NCBI RefSeq assembly: GCF_042477335.2
Contig: NC_091249.1
Coordinates: forward strand, 51,444,001-51,508,000
DNA length: 64,000 nt
Source: Ovis canadensis
Lineage: Eukaryota > Chordata > Mammalia > Artiodactyla > Bovidae
Direction of reading: 5' to 3'
A program made the position numbers and the translations under genes. The notes beneath the pieces are model-generated. The model was not told where the DNA came from. It searched no databases and saw only the letters and a program-made list of their open reading frames with translations. Each line of letters starts with the position of its first letter. Positions within the stretch are counted from its first letter, which is position 1. Positions 28,301 through 32,487 of this stretch are shown piece by piece.

Positions 28301-31300
28301 GGTCCTGGATGTTTCTAGGCCAAGGTAAATAATGTGATGAAACCATGCAGTTTGGTGGCCGCATGTGGGCTACAGGGAGCACAGAGTAGACCTGCTGGCT
28401 GCTCCAGGGTCTGTCTAGGCAAGTGGTGGATATGAACCTAAACTGACGTAGATAAAAATGCAAAGACCACAAATCAGCTTTCTGGAAAGCTAATATGAGC
28501 TGGAACATGGCTCATATGAAGAGCTCAGTGAAGATTTGTTGAATAAATTTAGAAATGTGTGTGACCCACAGATGTCTTCCTTAGTTTTGAAATTAGACAA
28601 ACTTAAGAATGAAAATAAAACGCATCATTAAAGGATGATCTTTAATACCAGCCTGTGTGTCAACATAAAGCAGCATATTTCTGTTTTATTGCACTCAGGT
28701 GGTAGGAGTAGTTGATGTCAGATACACTTAATGCTACCATTTATTGGGTACCAGTGATATGCCCTGTGCCTTTTTCTGCATTTTCTTTTATCTTCACAAT
28801 AGTCTGTGAGGACTGTCTTTCCAGAGGAGAGTCTGAAGTGCAGAGATTAATTAACCTGGTCAAGATCATACAACTAATGTGTCAACAATATTTGACCTCT
28901 AGAATCAACCCATTGCTACAGAGGAAAAGTCAAAGAAATTCAAGAAGAAGCAACAGGGGAAGCGCAGAACCCAGGGTGAAGTCACAAAGGAGCGAGAGGA
29001 TGAATGTTTCAGCTGTGGGGATGCTGGCCAGCTCGTCTCTTGTAAGAAGCCAGGCTGCCCCAAAGTTTACCATGCAGATTGTCTCAATCTAACCAAGCGA
29101 CCAGCAGGTTGGTGCCAGAATCCTTTCAGAGTTCCCTTTGTTCTCTGCCAGAATTCTCAGAGCCCTTTGGTCTTCCCATGCGTATATGCAGGGGTGGTAT
29201 GATTCATATTCTCACTATCAAAGTAAATGACAATGAAGACTATAGGGAAGGGAACAGAGACTCGCTTGCTCCATGAAGCATTTTATGTTAGTTTATCCTC
29301 CCACCAGCCTGTAAAGATGAGGCCTTTTTACCTTCATGTTTCAGATGAGGAAACTTGTCACATTAAAGCGTATAGATGCAGGGACTGGCTTGAAAGCCAG
29401 AAATTTTCTGACTTTAAGCCCACTACATCATGTTGACTCTCTAGAGAAAGAGACGCTGAGAAAGAGTGGAGCTTCTGGGTGATTATAGCCCCACTCTGGC
29501 CCACTTCCCTCTGAAAGAGTTGCAGTTGTGTTAGTAAACACAGGAGAACCTATGCAAGCAGGTGTGGTACTCAGAAATACGTGGCTGGAAAAATTGTCAC
29601 CGGTCTTTGGATGATCATTTGATGTTAGAGGAGTTCAGGGATTCGGGTGTGCTGTGTATTTTAAACAACAAAAGTGAGAAACTTCTGGGTGACACGCACC
29701 GTTCGTGGCCTGCTTCTGGGAACTGCAGAAAGAGAACTTTGGGTTGGGAGTGAGAGGAGTTTGTCTGAAAATTAGCCTTTCTTCAGTATGTTGTTGCCAG
29801 GATAATGAAATAATAGAAACTGAGATAGCTTGGGGGCAAGGCCATAACACTGATTTCAGTGCCAGGAAGTGGGGAATTGTTTCAGAAGCAATTACTCGGG
29901 GTCATAGCTGGCACAGGTTGTGATAGACCTCATCTTGCCAATTCTAGAGCCAGGAGTGAGCTCTAGCATAGTTCACTTGGAAGAAGCTGGGATGGAAACA
30001 GCTGTCCGTGTCAGAGACTCTGGTATCATGAAATGAGGATAAAAGAGAACAGCTTAGGTTGGCTTTGGGTCTTTTCTGTTGATTCTTTGTAGACTACACA
30101 GATTAAATTTGTTCTAATTTCCAGTTTTAATGTTGAGCAGAGATAAATCTGTTTCCATTGTTCACTGTGTGTATCTACTCCCTTTTCCTAGTAACAATGA
30201 AGTAAGCAGTTTAATTGGCTGATATTTTTCCCCCTAGAGTTAAATATTTAAAGGCTATGTAGGACGAATGGAATTTGTAAATATAGAAAAGTAGTATGTT
30301 CACATTCCATCTAAGGGGAGCTTTGGGTTTGGTTTTGTTGCTATTTCTCTCCTTGTTGGAATTAGTGGTATAAATCAGGCAGAGAACTCCTTGGTGGTGG
30401 TTGTTTACCGACTGCTGCCTTCCGCAGAGAGCTCGTGCCCCTTGTCCATATCCCCTCCCTCAGCATCTGGGGTTTACTTTCTGCAAAATGTGTAAAAACA
30501 ACAGCCAAACATTAAGTCACAACTGAGTATCAATTAAAAACCCAGTAGGTTTTGTTTTGTTATTGTTATTTCTCTCCTTGTTGGAAGTAGTCATAGAAAT
30601 CAGGGTTTACTCCTTGGCTGTTGTTGTTTACTCCTGCTTGGTTTTAAATTGATACTTAGTTGTGACAATATTTGGGGGTTATTTTTACACATTTCACAGA
30701 AAGTAAAGCCCAGATCCTAAGGGAGGGAGTGTGGGCGAGGGCCACGAGCTCTCCACAGGAGGCAGCAGTTTGCAGTCACTTCTTTGACTTGGTTCCAGAG
30801 CTGTGGCCCATCTCAGGCATGTCTTGTTTTCCTTAGTTTGTGTTTCACTTCTGTGTTTTCAGGGAAATGGGAGTGTCCTTGGCACCAGTGTGACATATGC
30901 GGAAAGGAAGCAGCCTCCTTCTGTGAGATGTGTCCCAGCTCCTTCTGCAAGCAGCATCGGGAAGGGATGCTCTTCATCTCCAAACTGGATGGGCGTCTGT
31001 CTTGTACTGAGCATGATCCCTGTGGGCCCAACCCTCTGGAACCGGGGGAGATCCGTGAGTATGTACCTCCTCCAGTACCACTGCCTCCAGGCCCAAGCAC
31101 TCACCTGGCAGAGCAATCATCAGGAGTGGCTGCTCAAGGGCCCAAGATGTCGGACAAGCCATCTGCTGACACCAACCAGTCGCTGTCGCTGTCCAAAAAA
31201 GCTCTGGCAGGGACTTGTCAGAGGCCCCCGCTGCCTGAAAGGCCTCCTGACAGAACTGACTCCAGGCCCCAGCCTGTAGATAAGGTCAGGGACCTTGCTG

Positions 31301-32487
31301 GGTCAGGGACCAAACCCCAATCATTGGTATCCAACCAGAAGCCATTGGACAGGCCAACTGCAGTGGCAGGACCAAGACCCCAACTATCTGACAAACCCTC
31401 TCCAGTGACCGGCCCAAGCTCCTCACCCTCAGTCAGGTCTCAGCCACTGGAAAGACCTCTGGGGACAGCTGATCCAAGGCTGGATAAATCCATAGGTGCT
31501 GCCAGCCCAAGGCCCCAGTCACTGGAGAAAACCCCTGTCCCTACTGGCCTGAGACTTCCACCGCCAGAGAAACTGCTAGTCACCAGCGGTCCCAAACCCC
31601 AGACTTCAGACAGACCCCCTGACAAATCCCATGTCTCTTTGTCCCAGAGACTTCCACCTCCTGACAAAGTACTGTCAGCTGTGGTCCAGACCCTGGTAGC
31701 TAAAGAAAAAGCACTGAGGCCCGTGGACCAGAATACTCAGTCAAAAAATAGAGCTGCTTTGGTGATGGATCTCATAGACCTAACTCCTCGCCAGAAGGAA
31801 CGGGCAGGTTCACCCCATGAGCTCACACCACAGGCTGATGAGAAGATGCCAGTGTTGGAGTCAAGCTCATGGCCTGCCAGCAAAGGTCTAGGACAGATAC
31901 CACGAGCTGTTGAGAGAGGCAGTGTGTCAGATGCTGTCCTTCAGCCACTGGGCAAAGCAGCGGCCCCTTCAGAACACTCCTGGCAAGCTGTTAAATCACT
32001 CACCCAGGCCAGACTTCTTTCTCAGCCCCCTGCCAAGGCTTTTTTATATGAGCCAGCAACTCAGGCCTCAGGAAGAGCACCTGCAGGGGCTGAACAGACC
32101 CCAGGGCTTCCCAGTCAAGTGCCAGGCCTGGTGAAGCAGGTGAAGCAGATGGCTGGGGGCCAGCAACTACCTGGACTCGCTGCCAAGAGTGGGCAGTCCT
32201 TCAGGCCTCTTGGGAAGCCCTCCCTCTCCACGGAAGAGAAGAAGCTGGCAACCACAGAGCAGAGTCCCTGGGCCCTGGGCAAGGCCTCGCCAGGGCCAGG
32301 GCTCTGGCCCATGGTGGCTGGACAGACACTGGCACAGTCTTGCTGGTCCTCCGGGAGCACACAGACACTGGCACAGACTTGCTGGTCTCTTGGAAGAGGG
32401 CAAGACCCTAAACCAGAGCAAAGTACACTTCCAGCTCTTAACCAGGCTCCTTCCAGTCACAAGTGTGCAGAGTCAGAACAGAAGTAA
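1145..32487 (+). CDS. NSD1: NSD1, histone H3 lysine-36 methyltransferase (3' half of gene, ten coding exons)
   Basis: Joined exons 1145-1324, 8657-8813, 10966-11171, 14229-14341, 19047-19316, 21051-21167, 22421-22562, 26948-27054, 28903-29107 and 30863-32487 keep one frame and encode about 1,040 residues ending at TAA 32485-32487. All introns are GT-AG. Domain order is PHD fingers, PWWP, AWS, SET, post-SET, C-terminal PHD plus C5HCH, then a proline-rich tail. The order, the SET motifs ([31 protein letters not shown]) and the C-terminal finger identify NSD1, a nuclear enzyme known to mono- and dimethylate H3K36. NSD2 and NSD3 share the core, but this tail and the RAB24-PRELID1-MXD3 neighbours fit NSD1. 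Human NSD1 is 2,696 aa, so the upstream exons lie left of the window. No stop or frameshift breaks any exon. Confidence 0.97.
1752..2010 (-). repeat. CHR-1-type SINE
   Basis: The reverse complement shows the long tRNA-derived CHR SINE layout: GGCTGTGCTGGGTCTTTG, the GTGGCTTCTCTTGTTGTGGA core, CTAGAGCACACAGG, and a tRNA-like end CCAGGGATCAAGCCCGTGTC. It is several percent diverged with small indels. Confidence 0.75.
2391..2437 (+). repeat. BOV-A2 3' end fragment
   Basis: A short piece, GGGGTCGCACAGAGTCGGAC followed by ACTACTGAAGCAACTTAGCAGCAGCA, is the 3' end of BOV-A2 with its AGCAGCAGCA tail. A near-complete BOV-A2 lies 60 bp away in the opposite orientation. Confidence 0.7.
2500..2779 (-). 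repeat. BOV-A2 SINE (two BOV-A units)
   Basis: On the minus strand two related units each carry the CCACTCCAGT...TTGCCTGGAAAATCCC...CCATGGGGTCGC pattern. They are joined by the TTTCACTTTTCACTTTCATG linker, which marks BOV-A2. The AGCAGT-type tail lies at about 2,503. Confidence 0.85.
3250..3441 (+). repeat. Bov-tA SINE
   Basis: A tRNA-like head (AGCATCTGCCTGCAATGTGG, GGGTTCAATCCCTGGGTC) joins a BOV-A body (AAATGGCAACCCACTCCAGT to GGACATGACTGAGCAACTTC). The copy is complete and points the same way as NSD1. Confidence 0.88.
4597..4746 (-). repeat. CHR-2-type SINE
   Basis: Reverse-complement CHR SINE: a TTTATTTGGCTGTGCTGGGT start, CAGGGATCGAACCCAGGCCT, and a GGACCACCAGGGAAGTCCC end. An AT-rich run (the complement of the A-tail) precedes it. 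Confidence 0.8.
5211..5410 (+). repeat. CHR-type SINE with A-rich tail
   Basis: It starts GGGACTTCCCTGGTGGTC, carries the box-B-like AATTCAATCCCTG, continues with GTGTGCCACAACTAAGACTG, and has an internal A14 run at about 5,367-5,380 followed by AATAAATAAAT. Confidence 0.8.
5745..6240 (+). repeat. Old L1 3'-part fragment, interrupted by Bov-tA
   Basis: Both flanks of the Bov-tA at 5,874-6,064 read as one L1 segment (GGTGGAAATGTAAATTGGTG before, CACTCCTGGGCATATGTCC and ACATGCACCCCAGTATTCAT after). The SINE therefore inserted into an existing L1. Divergence is substantial and no open frame remains. Confidence 0.75.
5874..6064 (-). repeat. Bov-tA SINE inside L1
   Basis: The minus strand gives the tRNA-like head (CTGCAATGCTAGGAGACCCAG side) and the BOV-A body ending at ACTCAGTTGTGTCCGACTC on the plus strand. 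It splits the flanking L1. Confidence 0.85.
8657..8813 (+). CDS. NSD1: NSD1 exon: PHD finger and start of PWWP
   Basis: Acceptor CCCGCAG|GAGGCAGC, donor ACAG|GTGAGT. It encodes [19 protein letters not shown], a classical PHD with CCxxC and FHxxC, then [20 protein letters not shown] leading into the PWWP fold. It joins in frame to both neighbouring exons. Confidence 0.97.
9160..10000 (-). repeat. BovB LINE, 3' part, decayed
   Basis: On the minus strand this is the 3' part of the RTE-type BovB element, including the end of the reverse-transcriptase region. The stretch at 9,905-9,920 translates to a YVND-like version of the YADD catalytic box, so the active site is lost. Several frameshifts are present. 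The 3' terminus (GTCACTAAGTCATGTCC on the plus strand) is at about 9,160. Confidence 0.85.
10012..10790 (-). repeat. Possible old L1 remnant
   Basis: The AT-rich wording (TTTAGTTCTTTATATAAAGG, AGATTTTCATTCTTTCAGAT) resembles old L1 3' sequence read in antisense, but I cannot name the family or its limits. A short (TATT)n run sits at about 10,355-10,377. Confidence 0.35.
10966..11171 (+). CDS. NSD1: NSD1 exon: PWWP domain
   Basis: Acceptor TTTCCCAG|GTGGTGG, donor AAAG|GTAACT. It encodes [14 protein letters not shown], the PWWP-type aromatic core that reads methylated H3K36, then [20 protein letters not shown] and [20 protein letters not shown]. It stays in frame. Confidence 0.97.
12337..12427 (+). 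repeat. BovB 3' tip
   Basis: It reads AGCTGGTGATGGACAGAGAG to the diagnostic end GACTGAGCAACTGAACTGAA, the 3' terminus of BovB, severely 5'-truncated to about 90 bp. Confidence 0.85.
12470..12870 (+). repeat. MIR/L2-like remnant interrupted by a CHR SINE piece
   Basis: The plus strand has AATGAGGAAACTGAGGCACA, the MIR core. The match is broken at about 12,698-12,763 by GGTCAGGGAACTAAGATCCT and GGCGTGGCCAAAAGG (a CHR SINE piece). It resumes with TGCCCAAAGTCCCTGTGCCA and GAACTCTTAACCACTACACT. Confidence 0.6.
13496..13710 (-). repeat. Bov-tA SINE with GT tract
   Basis: Reverse-complement Bov-tA running from TTTTAGTCACTCAGTCGTGT to CACCTGGGAAGC. A (TG)n run at about 13,485-13,497 sits at its tail side, a common arrangement for this SINE. 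Confidence 0.85.
14229..14341 (+). CDS. NSD1: NSD1 exon: charged linker before AWS
   Basis: Acceptor TTTTCTTAG|CTCTTCAGG, donor ATAAAG|GTGAGA. It encodes [18 protein letters not shown] and a Lys/Glu-rich stretch ending PPPYKHIK. The composition suggests a helical linker between PWWP and AWS. It ends in phase 0. Confidence 0.95.
14952..15156 (-). repeat. Bov-tA SINE with 12 bp target-site duplication
   Basis: A complete reverse-complement Bov-tA (AGTCGCTCAGTCATGTCCGA to GAGCTACCAGGGAAGCCC). The same 12 bases, AGTGAAGTATTT, occur at 14,936-14,947 and 15,157-15,168. They mark the target-site duplication and so define the insertion. Confidence 0.92.
16250..16545. repeat. Old DNA-transposon remnant (hAT/MER type)
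   Basis: The ends are imperfect inverted repeats: ATGGTTGGTAAACTATAG on the left and GGTTTGTCAATCCCTGG on the right. The interior carries AAGCTTTATTGGCACACAGC and TTTACTATCTGACCCTTTAC, familiar from an old non-autonomous mammalian element. I cannot assign the family with certainty. Confidence 0.6.
17160..17380 (-). repeat. L1 3' region, antisense
   Basis: It reads TTATTGAATTATAGTTTACA, TTCATTATGGTTTATCACAG and CTATATAGTAGAACCTTGTT, the reverse complement of an artiodactyl L1 3' end. Confidence 0.75.
17388..17492 (-). repeat. CHR-2-type SINE
   Basis: Reverse-complement copy ending GGACCACCAGGGCAGTCCCC, with the CAGGGATTGAACTACCGACC box. It directly follows the L1 piece. Confidence 0.75.
17872..18077 (-). 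repeat. Bov-tA SINE
   Basis: Reverse-complement copy from TTTAGTTGCTCAGTTGTGTA to GAGCTACCAGGGGAACCC, noticeably diverged. Confidence 0.85.
18120..18476 (-). repeat. CHR-1-type SINE, long form
   Basis: Reverse-complement copy with GACTATGCTGGGTCTGCG, GTGGCTTCTCTTGTTTTGGA, CCAGCTCTAGAGCACAGGCT and GGATCGAACCCATGTCTCCT. It belongs to the same family as the host of the minisatellite at 61.3 kb and has no tandem expansion here. Confidence 0.75.
18580..18925 (-). repeat. Old L1 fragment, antisense
   Basis: AATTGTGGTAAAAATATAGA, CATTTCAGTGGCATTAAATG, TGAATAATACTCCG and CTTATCCATTCATGTACTGG are reverse-complement L1 wording. It ends about 120 bp before the AWS exon. Confidence 0.65.
19047..19316 (+). 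CDS. NSD1: NSD1 exon: AWS domain
   Basis: Acceptor CTTCGCCAG|GTGAAC, donor AAAAAG|GTGAGG, exactly 90 codons. It encodes [18 protein letters not shown], then the AWS cysteine cluster ([37 protein letters not shown]) that binds zinc ahead of SET, and the start of SET ([16 protein letters not shown]). Confidence 0.97.
20527..20735 (-). repeat. Bov-tA SINE
   Basis: Reverse-complement copy, diverged, with a deletion in the tRNA-like head (CTGATCTGGTTCTCCTTCAT). It lies next to a second copy in the same orientation. Confidence 0.82.
20755..20957 (-). repeat. Bov-tA SINE
   Basis: Reverse-complement copy from AGTGAAGTCACTCAGTCATG to AAGCTACCAGGGAAGC. Its end is 94 bp upstream of the SET exon at 21,051. 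Confidence 0.87.
21051..21167 (+). CDS. NSD1: NSD1 exon: SET domain, N-terminal part
   Basis: Acceptor CGTTCCAG|GGTGAA, donor GACAAA|GTAAGT, 39 codons in phase 0. It encodes [20 protein letters not shown] and [12 protein letters not shown], the SET-N and SET-I regions that help form the S-adenosylmethionine and substrate pockets. Confidence 0.97.
21690..21835 (-). repeat. L1 3' region, antisense
   Basis: TTTTATTGAAGTATAGTTGA, TTTCTGCTGTACAGCAAAGT and TGATTTATCACCAGATATTA are the reverse complement of an artiodactyl L1 3' end. Confidence 0.8.
22147..22322 (+). repeat. MER5A-like hAT transposon
   Basis: It starts ATGGTGGTTCTCAAACTT and contains GGCCTCAGAGTTCCTGCTTT and GCATTCTTAGTGGATTCCGA, the MER5A layout. 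It ends about 100 bp before the next NSD1 exon. Confidence 0.7.
22421..22562 (+). CDS. NSD1: NSD1 exon: SET domain catalytic core
   Basis: Acceptor GGAATTCTAG|GACCGG, donor AAAGCAG|GTAAGA. It encodes [20 protein letters not shown] followed by QPNCETQKW and [11 protein letters not shown]. RFMNHCCxPNC is the SET pseudoknot motif that contacts the methyl donor. All key residues are intact. Confidence 0.98.
22740..23035 (-). repeat. Old L1 fragment, antisense
   Basis: GTGCTGTTCAGTGGCATTTC, CATTCACATCGTGGTACAAC and CTAGGAATCTCATGTAAGTG are reverse-complement old-L1 wording. Confidence 0.6.
23036..23152 (-). repeat. CHR-2-type SINE
   Basis: Reverse-complement copy with TACCATGTGGCTTGCAGGAT, CAGGGATTGAACCTGGGGCC and TCCTAACCACTGAAGTGCCA. 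Confidence 0.7.
23735..23945 (+). repeat. Bov-tA SINE
   Basis: A plus-strand copy (GGTGGTGCTACTGGTAAAGA to CAGACACGACTGAGCGACTG) with a small internal insertion in the tRNA-like head. Confidence 0.87.
24755..24957 (-). repeat. Bov-tA SINE with 11 bp target-site duplication
   Basis: A complete reverse-complement copy. TCCTTACAAAA is present at 24,744-24,754 and again at 24,958-24,968, which bounds the insertion exactly. Confidence 0.92.
25342..25532 (-). repeat. Bov-tA SINE
   Basis: A reverse-complement copy, with CCAGTGCCGTTTG before it and CCAGTGCCCTTTG after it: a 13 bp near-perfect target-site duplication with one difference. Part of the tRNA head is deleted. Confidence 0.88.
26335..26490 (+). 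repeat. MIR-like SINE remnant
   Basis: AACAAATGGACTCTCAGGCT and GGGATGTAAAGCCAGGGCTT match the MIR core and 3' layout loosely. Confidence 0.5.
26948..27054 (+). CDS. NSD1: NSD1 exon: end of SET and post-SET
   Basis: Acceptor CTTATGCAG|GCACTG, donor CCAAAG|GTACCT. It encodes [20 protein letters not shown] and [23 protein letters not shown] holds the catalytic tyrosine region, and CxCGxxxC supplies the post-SET zinc ligands together with the upstream Cys. Confidence 0.98.
27055..28902 (+). other. NSD1: NSD1 intron
   Basis: AT-rich and mostly without recognisable elements. An MIR/L2-like piece at 28,715-28,885 almost touches the next exon. I see no alternative exon. Confidence 0.7.
28715..28885 (+). 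repeat. MIR/L2-like remnant abutting an NSD1 exon
   Basis: It reads ACCATTTATTGGGTACCAGT, ATGCCCTGTGCC, TTTATCTTCACAATAGTCTG and AATTAACCTGGTCAAGATCA, the familiar order of an MIR/L2-type element. Its end lies about 17 bp before the exon acceptor. Confidence 0.55.
28903..29107 (+). CDS. NSD1: NSD1 exon: basic linker and C-terminal PHD finger
   Basis: Acceptor TTTGACCTCTAG|AATCAA, donor GCAG|GTTGGT. It encodes [20 protein letters not shown], a lysine-rich nuclear-localisation-like stretch, then [20 protein letters not shown] and [15 protein letters not shown], the PHD finger. The donor is weak: +3 and +4 depart from the consensus. Confidence 0.96.
29285..29440 (+). repeat. MIR-like remnant
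   Basis: TTTCAGATGAGGAAACTTGT and GACTTTAAGCCCACTACATC follow the MIR core and 3' layout. Confidence 0.5.
30331..30769. repeat. Compound repeat A-B-A'-B'(inverted) in last NSD1 intron
   Basis: Arm B (30,411-30,543) is matched in reverse complement by B' (30,639-30,769) at about 82% identity by hand alignment. Between them lies A' (30,548-30,638), a diverged direct copy of A (30,331-30,410) sharing ATTTCTCTCCTTGTTGGAA and a GTTGTTTAC end. The transcript could fold into a 130 bp imperfect stem. I do not recognise a known family. Confidence 0.85.
30863..32487 (+). CDS. NSD1: NSD1 last coding exon: C5HCH finger and proline-rich tail
   Basis: Acceptor GTTTTCAG|GGAAAT; 541 codons including TAA. 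The first about 60 residues are the C5HCH module ([29 protein letters not shown]), which pairs with the preceding PHD finger to recruit partners. The rest is low-complexity and proline-rich, with repeated R/K-P-x-x-x-D/E-K elements at 31,258-31,683. An LIDLT motif at 31,771-31,785 resembles a SUMO-interacting motif. A 13-codon tandem repeat (QTLAQSCW / QTLAQTCW) lies at 32,323-32,396. Confidence 0.97.

Larger units (their letters stand above)
29108..30862 (+). other. NSD1: Last NSD1 intron
   Basis: It contains an MIR-like piece (29,285-29,440) and the compound direct/inverted repeat at 30,331-30,769. In-frame reading from the exon into this intron stops at TGA 29,200-29,202. Confidence 0.8.

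Noticed and set aside
30784-30862. Open frame extending 26 codons upstream of the last NSD1 exon, starting with ATG
   Set aside because: The exon joins perfectly to 29,107 in frame after GTTTTCAG, and the upstream part is intron overlapping the repeat arm. No evidence for an internal start.
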